64,000 bases of DNA from Erwinia sp039023475 (GTDB taxonomy: Bacteria; Pseudomonadota; Gammaproteobacteria; Enterobacterales; Enterobacteriaceae): positions 62,001 to 126,000 of the forward strand of contig NZ_JBCHVB010000009.1 of the NCBI RefSeq assembly GCF_039023475.1, in the 5' to 3' direction. Every line of letters starts with the position of its first letter. Position 1 is the first letter of the stretch. The notes beneath the pieces are model-generated. The model was not told the DNA's origin, did no database searches, and worked only from the letters and a program-made list of their open reading frames with translations. A program made the position numbers and the translations under genes. Of the stretch, positions 41,256 to 49,639 are shown in pieces.

Positions 41256-43454
41256 TTATCCCTCCGTTGGATCCACGTCCAGCGTCCATTTTACCTTGCG
41301 GGACTGCGGCAGCGTGCCGATGAGCGGCAGCGTGTTTTTAATCAGTCGCTGGAGTAAACCCCGTGAAGGATGCTGGACCAGCAGCTGCCAGCGATACCGG
41401 CCGCCACGCTTTGGCTGCAGCGCCGGCACCGGCCCCATCACCCAGAGCGCTTCATCCTTTAGCGGACTGGCTTCCAGCAAATTGCGGAGCTGCTGAAGAA
41501 ACAGCGCTGACTGCTGGTTGTCGTGATCTTCCGAACGAAAGAGAATATGGCTGGTAAACGGCGGCAAAAAGACGGCTTCCCGCTCGCTCAGCGCCTGCTG
41601 CGCAAAAGCGTCATAGCCCTGATGCATCAGCGTCTGCAGCAGCGGATGATCGGGATGGTGAGTTTGCAGCATCACTTCACCCTGCTTACCGGCCCGTCCG
41701 GCGCGACCTGCCACCTGCGTGTAAAGCTGGGCGAAGCGCTCGGCGGAGCGGAAGTCTGCTGAGAACAGCGCACCGTCCACGTCGAGCAATGAAACCAGGG
41801 TCACATCGGGGAAGTGGTGGCCTTTGGCCAGCATCTGCGTACCGACCAGAATGCGCGCCCCGCCACGATGTACATCGGCAAGGTGCTGCTCAAGCGCCCC
41901 TTTGCGGCTGGTAGTATCCCGATCGATACGGGAAAGGGGAACCTCCGGAAACAGGCCGGTCAGGTTCTGCTCCAGCTGTTCGGTGCCCAGGCCGACCGGC
42001 ACCAGCTGAGTTGAGCCACACTGCGGGCATTGATGCGGAATCGGGCGCTGGCTGTCGCAGTGGTGGCAGCGAAGCTGCCGCTGATGCTGATGCAATGTGT
42101 AGTAGCGATCGCAGCGCTGACATTCGGCCAGCCAGCCGCACTCATGGCACAGCAGGGCCGGCGAGAAGCCGCGCCGGTTCAGAAACAGCAGAACCTGGTT
42201 GTCCGCTTTCAGGTGCTGGCTGATTTTTGCGATCAGCATCGGCGAGAGTCCACCCTGCAGCTTCACGCCTTTCAGATCGATCAGCTGTTGGGTCGCCTGA
42301 CGTGCATTCCCGGCCCGTTTACTCAGATTGAGCTGGCGGTATTTTCCCATTCGCACATTGTGCAGCGTTTCCAGGGCGGGCGTGGCGGAGCCCATAACGA
42401 TGGGGATATCCTCCTGGCGGGCGCGGAAGACGGCCAGGTCGCGCGCCTGATAGCGCCATCCTTCCTGCTGCTTGTAAGAGCTGTCGTGTTCTTCATCAAT
42501 AATGATGACGCCAAGGCGGGCAAAAGGGGTGAACAGCGCAGAGCGGGTGCCAATGATAATCGCCGTTTCACCGCTGCGGGCCCGCAGCCAGACCGCCAGC
42601 CGCTCGCTGTCGTTAAGGGCGGAGTGCAGCACATCTACCGGCGCGTTGAACCGCTCGCGAAAGCGGGCGATGGTCTGGGGCGTCAGGCCAATTTCAGGCA
42701 CCAGCACCAGCGCCTGCCCGCCGGCCGCCAGCACGTTTTCCAGCACGCTGAGGTAGACCTCTGTTTTTCCGGAACCGGTAATGCCCGCGAGCAGCCAGGC
42801 GGCAAAATGATCGTCCTCGCTGCGCATGGCGCCGACGGCCGTCGCCTGCTCGGTGTTCAGACGCAGCCTTTCGCCGATTACGCGGTAGTTAGTACGCCAG
42901 TCCTGATGGGCACGCGGCTGCGAGCGGAGTTCGCACAGTCCTTTCGCCTTAAGCGCCTGTAGCGTGGCGTCGGTAATGTCATGCTGGCTGATTTCGTGTC
43001 GATAAAGGCTGCGCTGGCGTAATGCAGCAAGCGCCTGCTGCTGTTTCGGCGCGCGCTTCAGGCTTTCCTGAGGTGTGGCCCGTCCCGTCTCGCTGATCGT
43101 CCACTGATAAAGCGGCGCTTCAGCGGCGGGCTTTCCCTGACGCAGCAGCACCGGCATGGCATGGAAAAGCACCTCACCCAGCGGATAATGGTAGTAGTCC
43201 GCGGCCCAGAGCAGAATGCGCCAGAGCGAGGGCGGATAGAGTGACGCCTCGTCCAGAACCTCATGTACTGCCTTAAGCTGATCGAGGGGAAAATCGCTGG
43301 TTTCACTCAGGCCGACCACCACGCCTACCGCTTTGCGCTTGCCGAACGGGACGCTGACGCGTGCGCCCACTGCTGCCGCAGGCAGGTGAGGCGGCAACAG
43401 ATAGTCAAAGTTTCGGGCTAGCGGGACCGGCAGGGCGACCTGAACAACGGGCAT
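41256..43454 (-). CDS. priA: Primosomal helicase PriA
   Basis: 732 residues. N-terminal 3'-DNA-binding domain (about 1-105), helicase motif I GITGSGKTEVYLSV, motif II IIDEEHDSSYKQQ, and eight zinc cysteines in CHECGWLAECQRCDR and CHHCDSQRP to CPQCGS. C-terminal helicase lobe with GTQMLAKGHHFPDVTLV and AGRAGRAGKQGEV. It restarts stalled forks by loading DnaB. Complete, with no visible changes in key motifs. Confidence 0.97.
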   Translation of the reverse strand: MPVVQVALPVPLARNFDYLLPPHLPAAAVGARVSVPFGKRKAVGVVVGLSETSDFPLDQLKAVHEVLDEASLYPPSLWRILLWAADYYHYPLGEVLFHAMPVLLRQGKPAAEAPLYQWTISETGRATPQESLKRAPKQQQALAALRQRSLYRHEISQHDITDATLQALKAKGLCELRSQPRAHQDWRTNYRVIGERLRLNTEQATAVGAMRSEDDHFAAWLLAGITGSGKTEVYLSVLENVLAAGGQALVLVPEIGLTPQTIARFRERFNAPVDVLHSALNDSERLAVWLRARSGETAIIIGTRSALFTPFARLGVIIIDEEHDSSYKQQEGWRYQARDLAVFRARQEDIPIVMGSATPALETLHNVRMGKYRQLNLSKRAGNARQATQQLIDLKGVKLQGGLSPMLIAKISQHLKADNQVLLFLNRRGFSPALLCHECGWLAECQRCDRYYTLHQHQRQLRCHHCDSQRPIPHQCPQCGSTQLVPVGLGTEQLEQNLTGLFPEVPLSRIDRDTTSRKGALEQHLADVHRGGARILVGTQMLAKGHHFPDVTLVSLLDVDGALFSADFRSAERFAQLYTQVAGRAGRAGKQGEVMLQTHHPDHPLLQTLMHQGYDAFAQQALSEREAVFLPPFTSHILFRSEDHDNQQSALFLQQLRNLLEASPLKDEALWVMGPVPALQPKRGGRYRWQLLVQHPSRGLLQRLIKNTLPLIGTLPQSRKVKWTLDVDPTEG

Positions 43455-43521
43455 GAATTCATCCAGATGAAATTGTGAGCGGGATAGTGTACACTGTGTG
43501 TTCCTGAATGTGCGGATTCGA

Positions 43522-43550
43522 TTGCAGCGAGCGGTTACTTTCTGTATAGT
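43522..43550 (+). promoter_or_regulatory. rpmE promoter
   Basis: TTGCAG, 17-bp spacer, TATAGT: a strong sigma-70 promoter about 118 bp upstream of rpmE, giving a leader of roughly 110 nt. Confidence 0.75.
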
Positions 43551-43614
43551 TCGCCGCCGTGATACGGCATTTTGGTATCATTACACCTGAAATATTAATC
43601 CTCGTGTGGTGCCG

Positions 43615-43634
43615 GTGCAGGGTCAACCCTGGCA
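43615..43634 (+). promoter_or_regulatory. rpmE leader hairpin (possible L31 autoregulatory element)
   Basis: GTGC-AGGG-TCAA-CCCT-G-GCAC in the rpmE leader. Autoregulatory leaders are described for L31 genes of gammaproteobacteria; whether this is one would need covariance comparison. Confidence 0.4.
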
Positions 43635-43668
43635 CGGGAGAGCGACACGGCCTTAACTGAGGTTTCCC

Positions 43669-43881
43669 ATGAAAAAAGGTATTCACCCAAATTACGCTGA
43701 AGTTACTGCTAAATGTTCTTGCGGTAACGAGATCAAAACCCGCTCAACCGTGGGTCACGACCTGAACCTGGACGTGTGCGGCAAATGCCACCCGTTCTAC
43801 ACCGGCAAGCAGCGTGATGTTGCCAGCGGTGGTCGTGTTGACCGCTTCAACAAGCGTTTCAGCATCCCAGGCAGCAAATAA
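43669..43881 (+). CDS. rpmE: Ribosomal protein bL31 (zinc-binding form)
   Basis: 70 residues: MKKGIHPNYAEVTAKCSCG with the first cysteine pair and CGKCHPFYTGKQ with the second, so this is the zinc-containing form rather than the zinc-free YkgM type. It bridges the 30S and 50S subunits. Monocistronic, with its own promoter, leader and terminator. Confidence 0.97.
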   Translation: MKKGIHPNYAEVTAKCSCGNEIKTRSTVGHDLNLDVCGKCHPFYTGKQRDVASGGRVDRFNKRFSIPGSK

Positions 43882-43920
43882 GCAACCTGAACGAGACGCA
43901 AGTTTCGGATGCAGCGAAAA

Positions 43921-43946
43921 AACCCAGCTTCGGCTGGGTTTTTTTA
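43921..43946. terminator. rpmE/metJ terminator
   Basis: AACCCAGC-TTCG-GCTGGGTT with flanking A-run and T-run, between convergent rpmE and metJ. Confidence 0.93.
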
Positions 43947-43956
43947 TACCTGAAAA

Positions 43957-44274
43957 TCAGTATTCCCAGGTATCGGGATCGACACCCATTTCCCGCATGA
44001 TGGCTTTCGCCGCTTCCGGGATTTCATCACTGCGCTCTTTACGCAGATCGACATCATCCGGTAAAGGCTGGCCGGTAAAGGCGTGCAAAAACGCTTCACA
44101 CAGCAGTTCACTGTTGGTCGCGTGCCGCAAATTATTCACCTGACGACGGGTACGCTCATCGGTTAAAATTTTCAGCACTTTTAACGGGATAGAGACCGTT
44201 ATCTTTTTTACCTGCTCGCTCTTTTTACCGTGCTCGGCGTAAGGGCTGATATATTCGCCGTTCCATTCAGCCAT
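43957..44274 (-). CDS. metJ: MetJ, methionine repressor
   Basis: 105 residues, ribbon-helix-helix repressor. KKITVSIPLKVLKILTDERTRRQVNNLRHATNS includes the DNA-binding beta strand and the following helices. With S-adenosylmethionine as corepressor it binds tandem MET boxes. Divergent from metB, with four boxes in the shared region, and convergent with rpmE. Confidence 0.97.
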   Translation of the reverse strand: MAEWNGEYISPYAEHGKKSEQVKKITVSIPLKVLKILTDERTRRQVNNLRHATNSELLCEAFLHAFTGQPLPDDVDLRKERSDEIPEAAKAIMREMGVDPDTWEY

Positions 44275-44428
44275 GGGTTACCTTAATCATTATCAAATTA
44301 TTGAAATGCCGAAATTCTGCTAATTATGCCCGAAGTTACTGCCCACCACACCGCATTGGCGCAACTTTCTGTTAGCTATAGCGTCATAATCTTAACGGTT
44401 ATTGCCGGATTGCTCAATCTATACGCAA

Positions 44429-44460
44429 AGACATTTAGATGTCCAGATGTGTTGACGTCT
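44429..44460. promoter_or_regulatory. Four tandem MET boxes before metBL
   Basis: Contiguous 8-bp units AGACATTT, AGATGTCC, AGATGTGT, TGACGTCT against the consensus AGACGTCT. They end 58 bp before metB and lie in the metJ-metB divergent region, so MetJ can control both directions. Confidence 0.9.
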
Positions 44461-44518
44461 ATTCCTGCCCTGTTATGCTAAGCACTCTTCCTTAATCTGA
44501 TTCTGGAACACTGGCACC

Positions 44519-45679
44519 ATGACGCGTAAACAGGCAACCATCGCAGTACGCAGCGGTTTGAATGATGACGAGCAATATGGCTGCGTTGTCCCGCCGATTC
44601 ATCTCTCCAGCACCTATAATTTTACTGACTTTAACGAGCCCAGAGCGCACGACTATTCCCGTAGGGGGAACCCAACCCGTGACGTCGTGCAGCGTGCGCT
44701 GGCCGAGCTGGAGGGCGGTGCCGGTGCGGTGATGACCAATACCGGGATGTCTGCGATCCATCTGGTCTGTACTGTTTACCTGAAGCCGGGAGATCTGCTG
44801 GTCGCGCCCCATGACTGCTATGGCGGCAGCTACCGGCTGTTTGACAGCCTCAGCAAGCGCGGAGCCTATCGTGTCAAGTTTGTCGATCAGGGCGATGAGG
44901 CGGCGCTTCAGGCGGCGCTGGCAGAGAAGCCAAAGCTGGTGCTGATTGAAAGTCCAAGCAACCCTCTGCTGCGGGTGGTGGATATTGCCGCCATCTGTCG
45001 GGCGGCGACGGAGGCCGGCGCTGTCAGCGTGGTGGATAACACCTTCCTCAGCCCTGCGCTGCAAAATCCTCTGGAGCTGGGCGCCGATCTGGTGCTTCAC
45101 TCCTGCACCAAGTACCTGAACGGGCACTCAGACGTGGTGGCAGGGGCGGTCATTGCAAAAGATCCGGCCCGGGTAACGGAACTGGCCTGGTGGGCCAATA
45201 ATATTGGCGTAACGGGGGCCGCTTTTGACAGCTATTTACTGCTACGTGGCCTGCGTACGCTGGCCCCGCGTATGGCGGCCGCACAGCGCAACGCGCTGGC
45301 CATTGTGGCGTATCTGAAACAACAACCGCTGGTCAAAAAGTTGTATCATCCTTCCCTGCCGGAAAACGCAGGTCATCAGTTCGCGGTTCGTCAGCAGAAG
45401 GGCTTTGGGGCCATGCTCAGTTTTGAACTGGACGGCGACGAGCAGACGCTGCGGCGCTTCCTGAAAGCCCTTGAGCTGTTTACCCTGGCGGAGTCGCTGG
45501 GCGGCGTTGAAAGCCTGATTTCCCATACGGCAACCATGACCCACGCAGGAATGTCGGCTGAGGCGCGCGCGGCGGCAGGAATTTCTGAAACGCTGCTTCG
45601 CGTTTCAACGGGAATTGAAGATCACGAAGATTTAATCGCCGATCTGGATAATGCATTCCGGATAGCGGCCGAGAGGTAA
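44519..45679 (+). CDS. metB: Cystathionine gamma-synthase (MetB)
   Basis: 386 residues, Cys/Met PLP-dependent family. YSRRGNPTRDVVQRALAELE and the PLP lysine in HSCTKYLNGHSDVVAG (about 198). The N-terminus MTRKQATIAVRSGL and the C-terminal STGIEDHEDLIADLD match E. coli MetB. It condenses O-succinylhomoserine with cysteine in methionine synthesis. Its stop is 2 bp before the metL ATG, so metBL is one operon. Confidence 0.96.
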   Translation: MTRKQATIAVRSGLNDDEQYGCVVPPIHLSSTYNFTDFNEPRAHDYSRRGNPTRDVVQRALAELEGGAGAVMTNTGMSAIHLVCTVYLKPGDLLVAPHDCYGGSYRLFDSLSKRGAYRVKFVDQGDEAALQAALAEKPKLVLIESPSNPLLRVVDIAAICRAATEAGAVSVVDNTFLSPALQNPLELGADLVLHSCTKYLNGHSDVVAGAVIAKDPARVTELAWWANNIGVTGAAFDSYLLLRGLRTLAPRMAAAQRNALAIVAYLKQQPLVKKLYHPSLPENAGHQFAVRQQKGFGAMLSFELDGDEQTLRRFLKALELFTLAESLGGVESLISHTATMTHAGMSAEARAAAGISETLLRVSTGIEDHEDLIADLDNAFRIAAER

Positions 45680-45681
45680 GC

Positions 45682-48111
45682 ATGAGTCAGTCAGCAGTGG
45701 CAGCGGGCACACGCCAGCTGCATAAATTCGGCGGCAGCAGCCTTGCCGATGCTAAGTGTTATCAGCGCGTCGCCGGAATTATGGCGGAGTACGGCTTACC
45801 GGGAGATGTGATGGTGGTTTCCGCCGCCGGAAGCACCACCAACCAGCTGATTAACTGGCTTAAGCTGAGCCAGAGCGACCGCCTGTCGGCTCATCAGGTG
45901 CAGCAGACGCTGCGTCGTTACCAGAGTGAGCTGATTAGCAGCCTGCTGCCTGCCGCGCAGGCTGATACGCTGATTACCGAATTTATCCACGATCTCGAAA
46001 GGCTCGCGACGCTGCTCGACAGCAAGATAACCGAAACGACCTACGCCGAAGTGGTGGGACATGGTGAGATCTGGTCTGCCCGACTGATGGCAGCCGTGCT
46101 GAACCTCCGGGATATGAAAGCCTGCTGGCTGGATGCGCGGGATTTTCTGCGCGCCGAACGTGCCGCGCAGCCTCAGGTAGATGAAGGCAAATCCTGGCCT
46201 CTGCTGCAGCAGTTGATCGCACAGCATCCCGGCGAACGTCTGGTGATCACCGGCTTTATTTCCCGCAATGACGCGGGCGAAACCGTCCTGCTGGGCCGTA
46301 ACGGCAGTGACTATTCGGCTACGCAGATCGGTGCGCTGGCCGGTGCGTCACGCGTGACAATCTGGAGCGACGTCGCCGGCGTGTACAGCGCCGATCCCCG
46401 AAAAGTGAAAGATGCCTGTCTGCTGCCGCTGCTGCGGCTGGATGAAGCCAGCGAGCTGGCGCGTCTGGCGGCACCGGTTCTGCATACGCGAACGCTTCAG
46501 CCTGTTTCCGGTAGCGACATCGATCTGCAGCTGCGCTGTAGCTATCAGCCTGAACAGGGTTCAACCCGCATTGAGCGCGTGCTGGCATCCGGTACTGGCG
46601 CACGTATCGTGACCAGTCATGATGACGTCTGCCTGATTGAGTTTCAGGTTTCGCCGCAGCATGACTTTGCCACGCAGAATAAAGAGATCGACCATCTGCT
46701 CAAGCGTGCGCAACTCCGTCCGCTGGCGACCGGCGTTCATCCCGATCGTAATCTTCTCCAGCTCTGCTATACCACTGAGGTGGTTAACAGTGCGCTGGCG
46801 CTGCTTCAGGATGCCGCGCTTCCCGGTCAGCTTAAGCTGCGTGAAGGGATGGCGATGGTGGCGATGGTGGGGGCGGGCGTCTGTCGGAACCCTTTGCACA
46901 GCCACCGCTTCTGGCAGCAGTTGAAAGATCAGCCTGTTGAGTTTATCTGGCAGTCTGAAGACGGGATCAGCCTGGTAGCGGTGCTGCGCGTTGGCCCAAC
47001 CGAGCATCTGGTACGGGGGCTGCACCAGTCTCTGTTCCGTGCCGAGAAGCAGGTAGGGCTGGTACTGTTTGGCAAAGGGAATATCGGTTCCCGCTGGCTT
47101 GAGCTGTTTGGACGTGAGCAGGAGACGCTGTCGGCGCGAACCGGCTTTGAGTTCATCCTCGCCGGCGTGGTGGACAGCCGCCGCAGCTTGCTGAACTATG
47201 ACGGCTTAGACGCGAGCCGTGCGCTGGCCTTCTTTGAAGATGAAGCGGTGGAACAGGATGAGGAGTCGCTCTTCCTGTGGATGCGCGCCCATCCGTTTGA
47301 CGATCTGGTGGTGCTCGATGTGACCGCCAGTGAACCTCTTGCTAATCAGTATCTTGATTTCGCCAGCCACGGTTTCCACGTGGTCAGCGCCAACAAGGTG
47401 GCGGGCGCCTCAAGCAGTGACCGCTACCGGCAGATCCGCGACGCTTTTGCCAAAACGGGCCGCCACTGGCTTTATAACGCGACCGTGGGCGCTGGCCTGC
47501 CGGTCAACTACACGGTGCGTGACCTGCGCGAGAGCGGCGACAGCATTCTCTCTATCAGCGGTATCTTTTCCGGCACGCTCTCCTGGCTTTTCCTGCAGTA
47601 TGACGGCACGGTGCCCTTTACCGAACTGGTCGATCAGGCCTGGCAGCAGGGGCTGACGGAGCCGGATCCGCGCGTGGATCTGGCCGGTCAGGATGTGATG
47701 CGTAAGCTGGTGATCCTGGCCCGTGAAGCTGGCTACGATATAGAACCCGATCAGGTTCGCGTCGAATCGCTGGTGCCGAAAAGCTGTGAGAATGAATCCG
47801 TCGATCACTTCTTTGAAAACGGTGAAGTGCTGAATGAGCAGATGCAGCAGCGCTATGAGGCGGCCTGCGAGATGGGGCTGGTGCTGCGTTATGTGGCGCG
47901 CTTTGATGCCAACGGCAAAGCCCGCGTGGGCGTTGAGGCGGTCAGAGACGATCATCCGCTTGCCGCATTGCTGCCCTGCGATAACGTGTTTGCTATTGAA
48001 AGCCGCTGGTACCGCGATAACCCGCTGGTGATCCGCGGGCCGGGGGCGGGGCGGGATGTGACCGCTGGCGCCATTCAGTCCGATCTCAACCGGCTGGCGC
48101 AGCTGCTTTAG
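45682..48111 (+). CDS. metL: Bifunctional aspartokinase II/homoserine dehydrogenase II (MetL)
   Basis: 809 residues. The N-terminal aspartokinase starts KFGGSSLADAKCYQRVA and has TGFISRNDAGETVLLGRNGSD; a central ACT-like linker follows (about 300-450). The homoserine dehydrogenase half has LFGKGNIGSRWLELF for NAD(P), VVSANKVAGAS and the signature GAGLPVNYTVRDLRESGD. It serves the methionine branch and in E. coli is repressed by MetJ rather than feedback-inhibited. Complete. Confidence 0.97.
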   Translation: MSQSAVAAGTRQLHKFGGSSLADAKCYQRVAGIMAEYGLPGDVMVVSAAGSTTNQLINWLKLSQSDRLSAHQVQQTLRRYQSELISSLLPAAQADTLITEFIHDLERLATLLDSKITETTYAEVVGHGEIWSARLMAAVLNLRDMKACWLDARDFLRAERAAQPQVDEGKSWPLLQQLIAQHPGERLVITGFISRNDAGETVLLGRNGSDYSATQIGALAGASRVTIWSDVAGVYSADPRKVKDACLLPLLRLDEASELARLAAPVLHTRTLQPVSGSDIDLQLRCSYQPEQGSTRIERVLASGTGARIVTSHDDVCLIEFQVSPQHDFATQNKEIDHLLKRAQLRPLATGVHPDRNLLQLCYTTEVVNSALALLQDAALPGQLKLREGMAMVAMVGAGVCRNPLHSHRFWQQLKDQPVEFIWQSEDGISLVAVLRVGPTEHLVRGLHQSLFRAEKQVGLVLFGKGNIGSRWLELFGREQETLSARTGFEFILAGVVDSRRSLLNYDGLDASRALAFFEDEAVEQDEESLFLWMRAHPFDDLVVLDVTASEPLANQYLDFASHGFHVVSANKVAGASSSDRYRQIRDAFAKTGRHWLYNATVGAGLPVNYTVRDLRESGDSILSISGIFSGTLSWLFLQYDGTVPFTELVDQAWQQGLTEPDPRVDLAGQDVMRKLVILAREAGYDIEPDQVRVESLVPKSCENESVDHFFENGEVLNEQMQQRYEAACEMGLVLRYVARFDANGKARVGVEAVRDDHPLAALLPCDNVFAIESRWYRDNPLVIRGPGAGRDVTAGAIQSDLNRLAQLL

Positions 48112-48118
48112 CAGAAGG

Positions 48119-48138
48119 GCGGAGGCGAAAGCCTCCGC
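48119..48138 (+). terminator. metL 3' hairpin
   Basis: GCGGAGGC-GAAA-GCCTCCGC, a tetraloop hairpin eight bases after the metL stop. No T-run follows, so its strength as terminator is uncertain. Confidence 0.55.
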
Positions 48139-48517
48139 TGAGTATGCGCAAAGTCCGCAGGCCCCCAAGCCGTTTATAACGTCGTTTCAAGTCTTACGAT
48201 GAAACGCTTTATTTTCTGCCTGGGTTTCCGTTTTTTACTGTCACCGGACTTTTTTCGGAAATGTCCTCACCAGCACACAACGTTTAACTCGCTACATCAC
48301 AGCCTGCCATTTATCTCGCTTACCTGTAGCTCAGGAATGCGCTTCGTCACCTTACCCTCTGGTTTCTCAGGGAAAGAGCGTGAGTATTGTTAAACGCGCT
48401 GCCCATCGCACCTTCCTTGCTTCTTAAGCAGAAGAAAAATATTCATCGCACCCTGAAAAAAAATCACGCGCAGGAACAATCGCCGCTGTTGACAAAACCA
48501 GCGATTCAGGTCATTTT
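48139..48517. other. metL-metF intergenic gap
   Basis: About 380 bp. A 64-codon frame (48199-48393) has neither a ribosome site nor a recognisable protein. TTGACA at 48489-48494 is the probable -35 of metF. Nothing else is supported. E. coli has the same two genes next to each other with a shorter gap. Confidence 0.45.
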
Positions 48518-48549
48518 GAATGTCTGGACGTCTAAACGTATGGATGTTT
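48518..48549. promoter_or_regulatory. Tandem MET boxes before metF
   Basis: Contiguous 8-bp units GAATGTCT, GGACGTCT, AAACGTAT, GGATGTTT against AGACGTCT, starting 24 bp after a TTGACA. They end about 46 bp before the metF ATG. Confidence 0.85.
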
Positions 48550-48595
48550 AGTAAGTTCTTCTTTCGATAAGCCGCAAGCGATGAGGTAAGCAGGT

Positions 48596-49498
48596 ATGAG
48601 TTTTTTCCACGCCAATCAGCGCGAAGCGCTGAACCAGAGTCTGGCTGAAATTAGCGGGCAAATTAACGTTTCCTTTGAGTTTTTTCCCCCGCGCACCAGT
48701 GAAATGGAACAGACCCTGTGGAGCTCTATCGATCGCTTAAGCAGCCTGAAACCCAAATTCGTCTCGGTCACCTACGGGGCAAACTCCGGTGAGCGTGATC
48801 GTACGCACAGCATCATCAAAGGTATCAAGGATCGTACCGGTCTTGAGGCGGCACCGCACCTGACCTGCGTTGACGCCACACGGGACGAGCTGCGCGCTAT
48901 CGCTCAGGATTACTGGAATAACGGTATCCGTCATATTGTCGCCCTGCGCGGCGATTTACCGCCCGGCGGCGGCAAACCCGAAATGTACGGTGCCGATCTG
49001 GTCGGTCTGCTCAAAGAAGTGGGCGATTTCGATATCTCCGTGGCGGCTTATCCTGAAGTGCATCCGGAAGCCAAAAGCGCGCAGGCTGATTTGATCAACC
49101 TGAAGCGTAAAATCGATGCGGGAGCAAACCGCGCCATCACCCAGTTCTTCTTTGATGTGGAAAGCTACCTGCGCTTTCGCGATCGCTGTGTGGCGACCGG
49201 CATTGACGTGGAGATCGTACCGGGCATCCTGCCGGTCTCTAACTTTAAGCAGCTTCAGCGCTTCGCCACGCTGACCAACGTTCGCGTACCGGGCTGGATG
49301 ACCAGCATGTTTGCAGGGCTGGATGACGATCCGGAAACCCGTAAAATGGTTGGAGCCAACGTGGCGATGGATATGGTGAAAATCCTCAGCCGCGAAGGGG
49401 TGAAGGACTTCCATTTCTATACGCTTAACCGTGCCGAAATGAGCTACGCCATCTGCCATACGCTGGGCGTGCGCCCCGCAGGCGTCGCTGCCGCCTGA
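48596..49498 (+). CDS. metF: 5,10-methylenetetrahydrofolate reductase (MetF)
   Basis: 300 residues, TIM-barrel flavoprotein. SFEFFPPRTSEMEQTLW with the catalytic glutamate, VTYGANSGERDRT, PHLTCVDATRDELRAIA, ALRGDLPPGGGKP and ITQFFFDVESYLRFRD. It reduces methylene-THF to methyl-THF, the methyl donor for methionine. Preceded by MET boxes; followed directly by ppc on the other strand, without the katG-gldA genes found here in E. coli. Confidence 0.97.
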   Translation: MSFFHANQREALNQSLAEISGQINVSFEFFPPRTSEMEQTLWSSIDRLSSLKPKFVSVTYGANSGERDRTHSIIKGIKDRTGLEAAPHLTCVDATRDELRAIAQDYWNNGIRHIVALRGDLPPGGGKPEMYGADLVGLLKEVGDFDISVAAYPEVHPEAKSAQADLINLKRKIDAGANRAITQFFFDVESYLRFRDRCVATGIDVEIVPGILPVSNFKQLQRFATLTNVRVPGWMTSMFAGLDDDPETRKMVGANVAMDMVKILSREGVKDFHFYTLNRAEMSYAICHTLGVRPAGVAAA

Positions 49499-49508
49499 CG
49501 CAATGCCG

Positions 49509-49544
49509 AAAAAAAGCCATCCTGTGAAAACAGGATGGCTTTTT
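49509..49544. terminator. metF/ppc bidirectional terminator
   Basis: AAAAAAGCCATCCTG-TGAAAA-CAGGATGGCTTTTT with A-run and T-run, just after the metF stop. Confidence 0.92.
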
Positions 49545-49639
49545 GCTGTCCGCAGATCGCCCGTTTTGATGCACACAGTCTGGTAACCGGCTGCTGACAG
49601 GCGGGCGTTTCTGCCATTCAGGCAAAAACGCCCTGACGA

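Noticed and set aside
48199..48393. 64-codon frame in the metL-metF gap
   Set aside because: No ribosome site and no recognisable protein features; the region is needed for the metF promoter.
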